From: Moringa oleifera
Taxonomy: Eukaryota > Streptophyta > Magnoliopsida > Brassicales > Moringaceae
Assembly: GCA_021397835.1 (NCBI GenBank)
Contig: JAJFZO010000724.1
Span: 843,001-907,000, forward strand
Length of the DNA stretch: 64,000 nt
Direction: 5' to 3'
Shown: positions 1-12,050 of the stretch, one piece after another
Position numbering within the stretch: the first letter of the stretch is position 1
How the letters are laid out: every line of letters starts with the position of its first letter
Notes under the pieces: generated by a model
What the model was told of the DNA's origin: nothing
Seen by the model: the letters and a program-made list of their open reading frames with translations, nothing else
Databases searched by the model: none
Program-made: the position numbers and the translations under genes

Positions 1-1614
1 TATTTTGTTATTAAGGTTTTTTAGTTATGAAAAAAAAATTCATCAGCTTTAAGTAACATAGTTTAAGTATCAATTAAAATATATGTCAATCACAATCTAC
101 ATAAAAAATTATCATCCAAAAAGATCCTTTAATAAATTTCATAACTAAAAATTGTCGGTGTATTAAACTTAAACTACATTGAAAATAAGTATAAGTAGCA
201 CTTATATTCTAATTTGTTCTTAGGTACATTCATCATATGAATATATATTTATCACATCTATTTTATTAAGTCAATAAAACATATCTCATAAGAAGATCTT
301 TTCAATTTGTTTTATTCTAACAATCATATTTCTTCACTATTCCTATATAGCTTCACCCCTAGATTTCAGAGTTCGTTTCTTATTTTGAACTTTTAGACAC
401 CCAACTATAAGATTATTATTATTTATAAGTTTTTGATGATTTGGTACATGATATCATTTCTCCATGCTTTCATAGTGTAAGTGCAATTTCATTATTGCAT
501 TATGAAATTATTTATCCATCTAATTAAGCAATAAACTACTCTTCTTTTCTTTGTTTTTTCTAACATCAATTTCTTCACTTTCTAGCTTGTCGTGTTATGT
601 TAAACTATATTTACAAGATAGAGATAAAGGGAATGCTACAACACTTCCATTGCTCTTGTGAATTTGCATTGGTTACATACAAGCTTGAAACAAATTTGAG
701 GTACATTGGAATTATTCAAATTATCTATAATTTAGAGTTTAACAGCAACAATAAAATACTCGAAGAAAATAAAAAGAGAAACAACTTACAAGTAGAATAT
801 TAAAGAAGCAAAATGTTATCCATTTTGGTGACGAGAAATGTAAAGCAAGGGCACCAGTTAATTGAATGTCATAACTTGCAAATCTTGCATGTTATGTTTG
901 TAAATAATATGTATACTAACAATGCAAAAATTTGGAGCTGTATTATTTTATATACACTTGTGAGTTTAATTCTTTATCTAATTTAGAGTATAGCGGCAAT
1001 CATATCATTACAATCACAATTATGTTGTAAGTTTACGCCTATTCAAATAGAGAACTCAAAATTACAAGTTTAAGTTTGTGTAGATAGCAGAGAAACAAGA
1101 AACCCACCTATTGATCAATTAATATAGTTTTGTTTTTTTTTTTTTAATGAATTGAGAGTTGAGGAACTTGGAAGGAAAAAGTGTTAAAAGCAATAAGTTT
1201 CATAGTTTTAATGGACAATGGCAATATAATTCTGTGAAGAGATTTCATAATTTTGATGGACTATGGTAATATTATTTTGTCTCAATTGATATCGTATTCT
1301 TTTGATCTAAGCTAATTTATAGATAATAAATTATTGTCATTGCCTCCATAACAAATCATTTCATAATTTGAAGGCACATTTATTAAGCTTTGCAATCAAA
1401 GTCTATATACTATTAAATGAAGTAATATCTTTTGCTTTTCATCTAAACAAAATAACAAAAAAATTGCGATAGTTGTGCAATAATTAAGTAGTTATTTCAT
1501 TGATGAAGGTGAGAGCAATTATGGTAACTCAAGTTGTGTGAAAACTAAGTAGTAGTTAAAGTTATTATTAGGGAGGAAGATCTATGTCTCCGTGGAATTG
1601 GAGAAGATTTTGAA
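1..1614. other. AT-rich flank with decayed B3-unit 3' sequence
   Basis: I see no gene here. The stretch around 490-560 resembles the DNA found 100-200 bp downstream of every B3 gene in the window (a motif reading roughly 'tttatccat..aattaagcaataaact'). The stretch 1340-1560 resembles 10690-10930, which follows the second B3 unit. The simplest reading is that this is the downstream flank of a further B3 unit whose coding part lies outside the window or is lost. The short open frame at 597-803 has no recognisable domain. Confidence 0.45.
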
Positions 1615-3214
1615 CAAATAAATGAAATTCAATATCACTTAGATTTTTACAATTTCATATTCAATTTCTTCGTGATTAACTAGGCTTAAATCTATAATGA
1701 AAAATAGCTCAAGTATGAAATTTTATTTTATTTTTTTAGAGAAAGAAACTTGATGGTGATCTATCCTCCATAGACCTAAAAAAAAGTGAAACATCACTAG
1801 TTCATGAAGCCTAATTGCTATCTATCATAACTATGCAAGAATTACTTTATCTTCACAACATCTAATAATTTCTCTGTAAAAAAAGAAACAAATTGACTCA
1901 TTCTTATAAATGAATTTGAAAATTTTCTAATAAATGAATTTAGTAGAAATTAGTCAATTCAATCTTTAATAAACAATCACAAAAAAGGTGAAAAAAAGGT
2001 ACAAAAACTAGAACTCTATAAAAACAAATATGCAAAATGAGACATATCATCAACAATTGCAAAGCTAATAAAAATTTTATTGGATCTTTGAAAACATCAT
2101 TGCTATGTTTGCTAATTAAAAGTGGGGAATAGAATGTATTTCGTGTTTTCTTATTTGTTTTTATCATAAAAATGAGAATGGAATTGTATGAGTTCCATGT
2201 GAATTTGGGATTGAAGAATAACTGTTTCAAGCTCAAGCTCTTTATGAGATTAGCACTTTCATTCCTGAATCCTAAGTTAAATTATTATTTTATCCTCTAT
2301 TATTCTACCCTTCATACTTTCATATTTATGACTTAAAATTTTTTGTGTCGATGACTTAGAATTTAATCTATACTTATGATTTAAAACTTAGTTTTATATT
2401 TATGACTTAAAATTTTATTTATAGATGATTATATATTGTCAATTATGATTGTGCTGATGGGTAATATAAATCTATTATTTATATTAAAAAATATTATTAA
2501 TTATGAATAAAAAATTAAAATTTATTTTTTTATTTTTAGCATGTTTTGAAAAAATATAATTTCTAAATAATGTTTATTTATGTTCTCTTGATATTATAAT
2601 AACTATTAGAATATATAATCATTTTCTCTCAATTAATTGAAAATACACAAATATACTTGAAAGGTATACAAATAAATTTATAATAGTGTATTTTGATTTC
2701 GAATTATAGTGAATATAAGAATCTAATTTTGATTTGATTCTTAAAGGCCAAGTAAATAATCTATTCTGAATTTGATTCCTTATTTAGATTCTTACCTATT
2801 TCGATTCATATTCATTTTGATTCTTGTTCATTCTAATTACTAGTAAGTAAATATGTCCCATAAATATTCCTTCAGATTCTCCAACCAATATAAATATCTT
2901 GTATCCTTCATATCATCCCAATTCTATAGCAAGAATCACGTTGTATATGTAAAACTTCCAAAGAATCTTCATAAGAAAACTGAAATTCTACAATAAACTT
3001 AAAAGTAAACAATAATAAGTTTTCTAATAAATCTCCTCAAACGAAATGTATACAATTTTTAATTTTTAATAAATAAAAATATCAATTTTAATGTAAGTTT
3101 TCATTTACAATTGTAAAATAAATTATATTTAAATAGTTTTTAATATCATAATTATATTGAGTGGTTTAATATTTTTTTATTTTGTATATATTTTCACTTA
3201 CTCTATTGAGGCTA

Positions 3215-3560
3215 GATATCACCATTGTGGATCCTCACCACCAAGATTCAATACTTTCACCTCCAAATTTTGGCCTTGCTGTCCTATTTTCATTTGATCA
3301 ATTAAATAAGAGATCCTCAAGTTTTTCAAAAATTTGGTATTGGTGTAGCAGTGGGGAAGGTGATTAGAATATTTACCGTCTTGTTTGGTGTGTACAATTT
3401 TTAAAATCAAATCTAGCCTAGCAACAATATCATGGGATTCCAAGTTCTTCAAACTAATTAGGAAATCAAAATTGTTTTAGCAAATTTCAGAATAGGAAAT
3501 TAATTTTCCTATTCTGAAACTATCTTTTCTTCTTTTTTTTTTTCACTATATAAGTATCAT
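3215..3560 (+). promoter_or_regulatory. B3 copy 1 promoter with TATA box and hairpin
   Basis: This block is conserved upstream of all four B3 genes. It contains a TATATAA box at 3547-3553, about 68 bp before the ATG. Just upstream is a perfect inverted repeat with 15-bp arms, 3485-3499 (tttcagaataggaaa) and 3505-3519, separated by 5 bp. Copy 4 has the same palindrome; copies 2 and 3 keep only the arm nearer the TATA box. Its role is unknown. Confidence 0.6.
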
Positions 3561-3620
3561 CCAAAGTTCATACCCACAGTACAGCACTTTTCTAAACTCT
3601 CATTGAACCAGATTTTCACC

Positions 3621-4031
3621 ATGATGTTTCCAAACAATGCACAGAATATTTCAACCATATTGCGCCTCGAAGAGGATGCTTTCGATATCCAAAAAGTGCT
3701 TACCAAAAGTGACGTCGGCAGAGCCTCCAAGCTCCGCATAGACACCATTTTCATCGAGCAGGTTGTGTTACCGTACATGAACGCTTTAAGCATTCAGCAG
3801 ATTCAGAGTCAAGATGGCCTCGAGGTCATCGTTTGGGATCAAGACACAATGACTGAAGAAAGCGTGGTGTTTAAGCAACGACTTAGAGGCAAGAGCTACT
3901 TCTTCATGGGTAACTGGAAAGAAGATTTTGTCAAAAGAAGGGACTTGAAAAAAGGAGACCATATTGGACTTTGCTGGCATCTAAATGAGCAAAGATTCAC
4001 TTTTTCTGTTCTTGGGCGTGCCCAAGTCTAA
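3621..4031 (+). CDS. B3 domain-containing protein, copy 1
   Basis: A single-exon gene of 136 aa. It resembles the small plant B3 proteins of the At2g33720/At1g05920 type (REM/DUF313-like), which are probably nuclear DNA-binding proteins. A short N-terminus (MMFPNNAQNIS) is followed by 'LTKSDVGR' and the B3 core: FIEQVVLPYM, GLEVIVWDQDT, SYFFMGNWKEDFVKRRDLKKGDHIGL and FTFSVLGRA. These match the family pattern of 'LTKSDV', 'VWD.DT' and 'DFVKRR.LKKGD.IGL.W'. The start is the first ATG after the TATA box; the inverted copy at 15797-16207 begins at the same place. A polyadenylation signal AATAAA lies at 4129. The protein is short, essentially one B3 domain, so it may be a stand-alone DNA-binding module. 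The target and biological role cannot be read from the sequence. Confidence 0.85.
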   Translation: MMFPNNAQNISTILRLEEDAFDIQKVLTKSDVGRASKLRIDTIFIEQVVLPYMNALSIQQIQSQDGLEVIVWDQDTMTEESVVFKQRLRGKSYFFMGNWKEDFVKRRDLKKGDHIGLCWHLNEQRFTFSVLGRAQV

Positions 4032-4929
4032 GTTCTTGACTTCTCTTCTTAGAGTCTAAGTTATTAGGAGATTATGTTTGCTCTACTTTTTTTGTTCTTT
4101 CTTTTTTAATTAGGTTAAAATTATTATGAATAAAATTGAGTTTATGCCTCTGCAAAGTAATTGTTTATCCATCCAAATTAAGTAATAAACTCTTCATTTG
4201 ATTGTCTATGTTTCTTTTACATTAATAGCATGGACCTCATTCAGGCTTCTTGATCATAGTAATTTAAACTTCAATTTTAACCCATTAGTTTCATAGTTTT
4301 TATGTCTATAGAACAATTACATGCATGTTCTTTCATTTAATTATTTTTCTTTACATGTTTTCTTTGAATAGAATAACACAAAAAATGCATTAACAGTCGC
4401 AATATTTGCTAATTAGAAGTTCAAGGAGACCGAGTAGTGTTCCTTAAAGATAGAAAATGAAGATGCATGTAACCATATTCCATTCATCGGAAATGGTAAG
4501 CCAATAAAAAGTTCATTGCTGATAGATTTTCTAAATATTACACATAAAATTGGACTTAAGATTTTTGGATTAAGAGTTCTAGTCTGACTTTTTAGAATTT
4601 AACGAAATTGAAGTTTTCACTAATTATTCTTAATTAAAAAGATCTTTATTCTTATGATTATAATATCATTTCCAAAATGGGTTTTCTTTTCTTGTTTATT
4701 TAAAAGTATGATCAGACTTGTAGACAAGAAAAAGAGGGTATCACTCATTGCAGACATATGCATTGACCACTGACTTCAAAAGTTGTGTTATGAACATCTG
4801 AAAATGTACTGAAAATGGAGTATTCTTAATCATAATATGATCAAGTAATAATAGTCCCAACTAATAGTATTATTTCTTCTATCATGGCCATCATTACACG
4901 CAACATTGTCAAAATCTGAAAGGTAAAAA

Positions 4930-6290
4930 TTATTTGTTCTCAATTGGACAATCACTCTTCAACTCATTGAAGGCATTAATATAAATCAACAATCGATTAG
5001 AAACATCTAGGGGAACAATATCTCTAACTTTGAGAAGACCAACGAATTCGTCAACTCCTTCTTCCATAAAGTACCTCACATAGGCAGCCATAACTTCTTG
5101 TTGCTGCATACTATTTGAGAGGAAAATCATCTGCTATTCTTCTCTTTTAGCTAGTTATGAGATCCTCAGATTTTTTCAACATTGCGACAGCCTTGTCCGG
5201 AAGTGTCTCAGATGGCAGCATCAAACCCATTATTATTGGGCACAGAGGCAAATAAGCATTCAATAAATTTGCTGACTGATTCATTTACACAAAGTCGATT
5301 TATTGTAATCTAGAACTTCTATTCATAATGTATGGATGGATTACGTAACTGGACAAGACATAAGGTTCTTGGTTGATCTTCTTTATTGTATTTTATTTTT
5401 CTGAAAATTAGAAAGAAGAGGCAACCACAGAGCCATTTCCAAACCGAAGATGTAAAAGGAGCAAATTACAATGCATAATGCCAACAGAATTACACTATTC
5501 ACTTTGTGGTTCTGGTGCTTGATTCCCTATGAAGTACTCAACCGAGTACCTTGGCTATTAGAGTGAGACTTTCTACAATCATACAAAGAATTGTATCCTA
5601 GTAGCTCCATTTCTCTGATATGCAGGACAACAATTGAATTAAAAGAAACAAAGAGTTGAAACCAGATACAGAACTTATGATCCTGATGTTGACAGGATCT
5701 AGTGAAATATTTTGAACTAATCATAGCATAGACCACAACTGCAGCATCGCAATTAAAGGATAAAAGGAACAGCTTCGTGGGCTGATCTCAAATCATCCAT
5801 TAAAATGGGAGATTGAAGAACTAACATTGCATGACTTCAAATAAACATTTTGCATACTTTTGGAACATTAAGTTTAGAGCTTCATATTCCAAGAACCTGG
5901 CAGTAACTAAACCCCAACAACGAAGGTAAGGTAAATATTGCAAAAGGGCAAACAGAAATAATTGGCGTGAACTTCAATTTAGAGCTCCATTTGCTGGGAA
6001 GATTCAAGGTTAGTGGCTAAAACGGAACAAGAAAAAAGAAAATGGAGAGGAATATTGTGAAAGAAGGACATACATTGGATGTGAGAATATCGTCTACAAT
6101 AGTTGAGTTCCCTGATGAAGACACGGAGCTGTTCCTTGTTCACATTTCCACCTTCTTCGACCCACTGGTCAAGAATCGGAACGATGGAGACCGCTGTATA
6201 ATCCGACCGCGGAGATTCTATAGTGGAGGGGGTCCATCAAATCTTACCGAGGTTTTCTTCTGTTGGTTGTAGTTATCTCTTCTCGAATAC
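4930..6290 (-). pseudogene. Broken P-class PPR gene (At2g20710/At4g21705-like)
   Basis: Two separated pieces on the - strand match mitochondrial P-class pentatricopeptide repeat proteins. The N-terminal piece (about 6260 down to 6100) reads 'DYTAVSIVPILDQWVEEG' and then 'QLRVFIRELNYCRRYSH', the usual opening of this subfamily, with a frameshift just before it. The later piece (about 5300 down to 4930) reads 'DKAVAMLKKSEDLITS', a stop, 'KRRIADDF', another stop and 'YAAT'. It then joins directly, in another frame, to 'MAAYVRYFMEEG' and 'RDIVPLDVSNRLL', which belong near the C-terminus. The middle PPR repeats are absent and there are at least two stops and two frameshifts. It cannot make a working RNA-binding protein. 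It lies between B3 units 1 and 2. Confidence 0.7.
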
Positions 6291-6299
6291 AAGAAACTA

Positions 6300-6867
6300 T
6301 TCTGCAACCAATAAAAGCATTGATATTGTACAATGAAGAAAAACGCCATGATAGACCCGTCAAGCTAGAAAGAAGGGCTCCTTAAAACGGGAAGGTTTCT
6401 CATTTTTTCTTTTTTTTATTTTGAAACTTTTTAAAAAAGCGCGTGATATTGTAGGCTTGGGCTTGGATTTGGTGTTGTGTGTACTCATAATTTTACACCC
6501 TTTAGTTGATACATTTGAAATTCTTTAAAAAAAATGAAATTATAATTTTATTTTATATGTTGGATCTTACATTGTCCATTCAACTTCTTTTTTTCTTAAG
6601 TTCAAAATATGTATTAATTATTTTATTTATTGTATCATTAAAATTATGATTATTGACTAGCAGTAATAGGCTTATAAATAGAGGTTATTGGGTTGTATTG
6701 TAAAGGTAAGACTAAATCAATATTGATTTATCATCATATAATGTGATGAATTAAATTAATTAACAATCTCTCCTTCAATATAAATCACCATGTAATTTGT
6801 GAGAAAATCATCTTTTTTTTTCAACAAGAAAGTGTTTTTATTTTGTTATAAATAGACTTAGCATAAT
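6300..6867. other. Intergenic, nothing recognised
   Basis: An AT-rich stretch between the PPR relic and B3 unit 2. I see no coding potential, RNA gene or clear repeat ends. Confidence 0.5.
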
Positions 6868-7836
6868 AGATATGAAATTCAGTATCACTTGGATTTCTAC
6901 AATTTCACATTCTATTTCTTCGTGATTAATTAAGCTTAACATTATAATTAAAAATGGCTCAAGCATTGAAATTTTATTTTTTTATTAGAAAAAGAAAATT
7001 TGTGGTGAACTATCCTCCATAGACCTAAAAAAATATGAAACAAGACTAGTTCATTGAGTGTAATTGCTATCTATCACAACTATGCAAGAATTGCTTCATC
7101 TTCGATACATCCAACAATTTTCCTGCCATATTGACTCAATCTTTAATAAACAATAAAAAAAAGATGAAAAATTTAAAAACCAGAACCCTATAAAAACAAA
7201 TGTGGAAAAAGAGACGTATCATCAACAATTGCAAAGCTAATAAAAATCTTATTGGATCTTTGAAAACACCATTGCTATGTTTACTAATTAGAAGTGGGGA
7301 ATCAGAATGCATTAATCGTTTTCTTATTTGTTTGTATCATGAAATAAGAGTGAAATTATATGAGTTCCATGTGAATTTGGGATTAAAGAATAGAAGTTTC
7401 AAGTTCAAGCTCTTATGAGATTGACACTTTCAATCTTCAATCCTAAGTTAAATTATTATTTTATCTTCCATTATTCTACCCTCCATACTTTTATGTTTAT
7501 GACTTAAAACTTCTTTTATGTTGATGACTTGGAACTTAATTTATGCTTATGATTTAAAGCTTATTTTATGTTTATGACTTAGAATTTTATTTATAGATGA
7601 TTATATCTTATCACTTATAATTATTTTAATGGTTAATATAAATCTAATTATTTATTTTTGAAAAAATATTATCAATTATTGACAAAAATCAACACTTATT
7701 TTTTTAGTTTTAGTATATTCTAAGAATATATAATTTTTAAATTATGTTTATCTATATTCTCTTGATATTACAATAACTATTAGAATATACAATCATGTTC
7801 TCTCAATTGAAAATACACAAATCTACTTGAAAGTAG

Positions 7837-8406
7837 ACATGACCAAGGTTCGAGTTCAATTAGGTTTCAGTTTTGAATCATCGGTTTAAGGTTCATGGTT
7901 ATGATGAATTGGAACATGAACCGTTAAGTTGCAGTTCCGATTAAGGTTGGGTTCGAAAGTGGTTTAGATTTTCATCCATATGTGGTTCAAGTTGAAGTTT
8001 GATTTCGGTTTCAATTCATATTTTAATTATAAATATAGTGTTTTTATTTTAATTATAAATTTTTAATAAAATTAAAAATAAAAATAATCATACTTTTATT
8101 GAAATATATATTTTAAAACTAAAATTATTTTTTAAAATTTTAAAATTAATTTTTAATAATTTTTTAAATTAAAATTTTTAATATTTTAAAAATTAATTTA
8201 ATCAAATACCGAACCGAAATCGTCGGTTTTGAACCATCGATTTTGATTTTGGTTCAAAATTTATATGAGTTATAACCGAACCATTTTCAAAATGATTTCA
8301 ATTACGGTTCAAAGTCGAAACCATTTATACCACTTTCGATTTGGTCCAAAACTTAAAAGTTACGGTTCAGTTCATCGGTTTGAACCGAACCATAATTAAG
8401 TTTACT
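7837..8406. mobile_element. GAACCG-rich insertion absent from unit 1
   Basis: Unit 1 runs without interruption from 'atatacttgaaagg' to 'aaataaatttataatag' near 2655-2690. In unit 2 the same two flanks are separated by about 570 bp that is rich in ggttc/gaacc motifs at both ends and very AT-rich in the middle. The flank words 'tacttgaaag' and 'tacttaaaag' on the two sides look like an imperfect target duplication of 9-10 bp. The ends are loosely inverted ('accaaggttcg' against 'ggttcggttc' reversed). It is probably a non-autonomous DNA transposon; the superfamily is uncertain. Confidence 0.5.
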
Positions 8407-8974
8407 TAAAAGATATATAAGTAAATTTATAATAGTACATTCTGATTTTGGGTTATAGTAAATATATAAATTAAATTTTGATTCTGATTCTTAGAGGCTA
8501 AGTAAATAATTTATTCTAAATTGGATTCCTTTTTTATATTCCTATCTATTTTGATTCATATTCATTCTAACTCTTACCCATTCAAATTACAAATAAGTAA
8601 ATATGTCCTATAAGTATTTCTTTAAATTCTCCAATCGATAAAATATCTTGTTTGCTTCATATCATCCCAATTTCATAACAAGACTTACGTTATATATGTA
8701 AAACTTTCGAAGAATATTCTCAAGTAAATTAGAATTCTATGATAAAAATAAAAGCAAACAATGAAAATTATAAATTTCTTAATAAATTCGCTCAAATGAA
8801 ATGTACACGATTTTCAATTTTCAATAAATAAAGATATAAACTCTAATACAAATTTTAATTTGTAATTATAAAATAAAATATATTTAGATGGTTTTTTTAA
8901 ATATCATAATTATATTAAGCAGTTTAATATTTTCTTTATTTTGCATGTACCTTCACTTACTCTATTGAGATTAG

Positions 8975-9310
8975 ATACCACTATTATGGATCTCACCACC
9001 AAAATTCAACACAATCACCTCCAAAATTTGGCCTTATTGTCTGATTTTCAATTAATCAATTAAATATAAGATCCTCAAGTTTTTCACAAATTTGGTATTA
9101 GTGTGTAGTAGGGAAGGTGATTAGAATATTTGTGATCTTATTTTGTGCATGCAATTTTTAAAATCAAATCCAATTTGATAGCAATATCATGGGATTCCAA
9201 GTTCTTCAACCTTATTAGGAAATTCAAAAATTTTAGCAAATTCAGTTTCCTATTCTGAAACTATCTTTTCTTCTTCTTCTTCTTCTTCTTTTTTCATTAT
9301 ATAAGTATCA
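8975..9310 (+). promoter_or_regulatory. B3 copy 2 promoter
   Basis: Same conserved block as upstream of copy 1, with a TATATAA box at 9298-9304. Only the TATA-proximal arm of the palindrome (tttcctattctgaaac) is left, near 9247-9262. A (ctt)n run lies between this arm and the TATA box. Confidence 0.55.
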
Positions 9311-9374
9311 TCCAAAGTTCATACCCACAGTGCAATACTTTTCTAAACTCTTATTCAACCAGATTTTCACCAAG

Positions 9375-9782
9375 ATGTTTCCAAACAATGCACAGAATAT
9401 TTCAACCATTTTGCGCCTAGAAGAGGATGCTTTCGATATCCAAAAAGTCCTTACCAAAAGTGACGTCGTCAAGTCGTGCAAGCTTCGTATAGACACCATT
9501 TTCATCGAGCAGGTTGTGTTACCGTACATGAACGCTTCAAGCATTCAGCAGATTCGGAGTCAAGATGGACTCGAGGTCATAGTTTGGGATCAAGACACAA
9601 TGACTGCAAAGAGCGTGGTGTTTAAGCAACGACTTAGAGACAAGAGCTACTTCTTCATGGGCACTTGGAAAGAGGATTTTGTCAAAAGAAGGGACTTGAA
9701 AAAAGGAGACCATATTGGACTTTGCTGGCATCTAAATGAGCAAAGATTCACTTTTTCTGTTCTCGGGCGTGCCCAAGTCTAA
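9375..9782 (+). CDS. B3 domain-containing protein, copy 2
   Basis: A single-exon gene of 135 aa, very close to copy 1. The upstream ATG of copy 1 is changed to AAG here, so translation would start at the second ATG (9375), giving 'MFPNNAQNIS'. An earlier open stretch exists in frame but has no ATG. The B3 core is intact: LTKSDV, IDTIFIEQVVLPYM, GLEVIVWDQDT, SYFFMGTWKEDFVKRRDLKKGDHIGLCW and FTFSVLGRA. Differences from copy 1 are scattered substitutions with no stop or frameshift, so it may still be functional. Probable nuclear DNA-binding protein; target unknown. Confidence 0.83.
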   Translation: MFPNNAQNISTILRLEEDAFDIQKVLTKSDVVKSCKLRIDTIFIEQVVLPYMNASSIQQIRSQDGLEVIVWDQDTMTAKSVVFKQRLRDKSYFFMGTWKEDFVKRRDLKKGDHIGLCWHLNEQRFTFSVLGRAQV

Positions 9783-10521
9783 GTTCTTGACTTCTCGTCG
9801 TAGAGTCTAAGTTATTAGGAGATTATGTTTGCTCTACTTTTTTCTTTCTTTCTTTTTCAATAAGGTTAAAATTAGTATGAATAAAATTGATTGAGTTTAT
9901 GCCTCGGCAAAGTAATTGTTTATCCATCCAAATTAAGTAATAAACTCTTCTTTTTATTTTCTATGTTTCTTTTACATTAATAGCATGGACCTCATTTAGG
10001 CTTCTTGATCATAGTAATTTAAACTTCAATTTTAACCTATTAGTTTCATAGTTTTCATGTCTATAGAACAACTGCATGCATGTTCTTTGATTTAATTATT
10101 TTTCTTTATTTGAGTTGAATAACACAAAAAAATGCACTAAGAGTGGCAATATTGGCTTGCTAGGAGTTTAGGGAGACCGAGTATTGTTCTTTGAGACGGA
10201 AGATGAAGATGCAAGTAACCATATTCCACTCATTGGAAATGGTAAGGCAATAAAAAGTTAGCCAATAGATTTTCTAAATATGACAAATAAAATTGGATTG
10301 AAGACTTCTGGATTAAAAGTTTTAGTCTAACTTTTAAAAGTTCAATGAAATTGAAGTTTTCACTAATTATTCTCACATAAAAAGATCTTTGTTCTTATGA
10401 TTATAATATCATTTCCAAAATGGGTTTTCTTTTCTTGTTTATTTAAAAGTATGATCAGATTTGTAGACAAGAAAAAGAGGGTATCACTCATTGCCAACAT
10501 ATGCATTGACCACTGACTTAA

Positions 10522-10578
10522 GGTCTCAGTTTGGGATCAAGACACAATGAATAAGGAGAAATCGGTGTTTCAGTACTA
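10522..10578 (+). pseudogene. B3 coding fragment
   Basis: A short piece encoding 'SVWDQDTMNKEKSVFQY' followed by a stop. It matches the 'VIVWDQDTMTEESVVFKQ' segment of the B3 genes. It is joined abruptly to the end of unit 2, and the flanking sequence up to about 10800 is mirrored at 14170-14470. It is a dead fragment. Confidence 0.65.
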
Positions 10579-10599
10579 ACTTAATTAAGTTGACATGAA

Positions 10600-12050
10600 G
10601 TATGTTTGTTTTGAATTTTTTTTTAAAATTTTTCTTTGTATCATTTTGGCCTAATTAAATTAGAAATAATAGATACTGAGATTTGCTTCCTTTCAAAGCT
10701 TTTGATAATTTGAAGGTAATTTATTAAATTTTTAAAAATTAATGAACTAATTTTTGTTCAACAGAGATGCATCATAAACAGTAAAGAATTATACTTTTCA
10801 CCTATATAAAATATCACACAATTAATGTGTTTTGCAATAATTAAATAACGATTTGATTGATGAAAATGAGAGTAAAGATGATAACTCAAGTTGTCTGAAA
10901 ATCAATTAAGAAGTAAAATAGTTAAATAACAAAAAATTTTAATTTTTTTTATTTGTAGTGAAGTATCATTAATTTATTTATATTATGAAATGAATATTTC
11001 CCTTTCTTTTGGTCAAGGAAAAAAAGAGAAAAGGGAACAGTATGGTCCTTGTGGAGGGGATTCTTTCCTTTGGTCCAACAAGGAAACAAATATTGTAAAT
11101 GGGAAAGGAATGTAAAATCCGTAAACAGATTTTTTTAATATGATAATAACATATAAAATTAGATTTAAGAATTTATAAAGTTAGACTAAAATAAAGATTT
11201 CGTAATTATTTTTAATTAAAAAGATCTTTGGTCTTATGATCATAATATCATCCCGAAATTTCTTTTTTATTTTTTTTTTATGTATGAGTATGATCACATT
11301 TGCAGAAAAGAAAAAGAAAGTATCACTTATTGGAAACATATGAATTGACAATTGACTTAAAATCTGTGTTATAAATATATGAACGTACCAAAAATAGAAT
11401 ATACCAAAAAAGTTGAAACTCAATGGTTATAAAACGTAAACAAAGGTGATCGGAACAAATTAGGCATATGAAGCACTTCCTACAACTGATTAATGAACAA
11501 ATTAAGCATAGCAATATGATGTATGGGATGCAATTAATATTTTTTTTCTTTTTTAATTTTTCTTTTATTTTTTGATTTTTTTCAAGTTAACATTAATATG
11601 ATGAAAGTTATTTTATGCTTCTGCAATGTAATTGTTTATCTATTCAAATTAAGCAATAAAATCTTCTTTTTCTTTTCTATGTCTTTTTACGTCAATGAGT
11701 TTTTCATTTTTTGGCTCTTTATGTTTTGCTAAAATTGTACTTCCAAGACAGTTAATATTTATTAGACTTTTGAAATCAAGATCTTATAGATTATTTAATG
11801 GAGTAATTTATGTTAAATTTTAGAGCTTTACTCATATATCATAAAATGTAAAAAATTATGCTTTTCATCCAAACAAAATAACACATCGATCATTGAGGGG
11901 AAGATATTTGTATTTATGCAAAAGCGGCGGAGAGAGATTTTGAAAGAAGAGATGAAATTAACTGTTAGCTTGGCTTTCTACAACTTGTCAAATGTTCAAA
12001 AGTAATAAAAGGTATATACTTAAATTAAAAAACTAAAATTCAGTCTAATT
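10600..12050. other. Intergenic with decayed B3-unit flanks
   Basis: I see no intact gene. 10690-10930 is related to 1340-1560. 11620-11760 resembles the downstream flank of the B3 genes (tttatctattcaaattaagcaataaa). 11160-11370 resembles the downstream part of the units near 4540-4790, containing the 'aaagatctttgttcttatgat' type sequence. Together these suggest at least one further unit whose coding part has been deleted. Confidence 0.45.

Larger units (their letters stand above)
1615..4920 (+). repeat. B3 duplication unit 1
   Basis: A segment of about 3.3 kb that includes the first B3 gene. It is collinear with 6868-10520 (same strand), and most of it is collinear with 14905-17965 (opposite strand). 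Diagnostic shared stretches are 'ctatcctccatagacctaaaa' type sequence near 1760 and 7010, a short tandem array based on 'tttatgacttaaaa' at 2318-2425 (also 7490-7595 and, reversed, 17330-17440), the promoter block at 3215-3560, and the downstream stretch at 4735-4920. Similarity extends far beyond the coding sequence, so the units arose by segmental duplication and not by retroposition. Confidence 0.8.
6868..10520 (+). repeat. B3 duplication unit 2
   Basis: Direct copy of unit 1, about 3.65 kb long. The extra length comes mainly from a roughly 0.57-kb insertion at about 7837-8406 that unit 1 lacks. It contains the second B3 gene and the same promoter and downstream blocks. It ends close to 'cattgaccactgactta' near 10520, where it joins a B3 coding fragment. 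Confidence 0.8.

Noticed and set aside
3603..3620. Upstream extension of B3 copy 1 (and of copy 2 from 9330)
   Set aside because: These extensions open with TTG or GTG, not ATG. Eukaryotic starts are better placed at 3621 and 9375.
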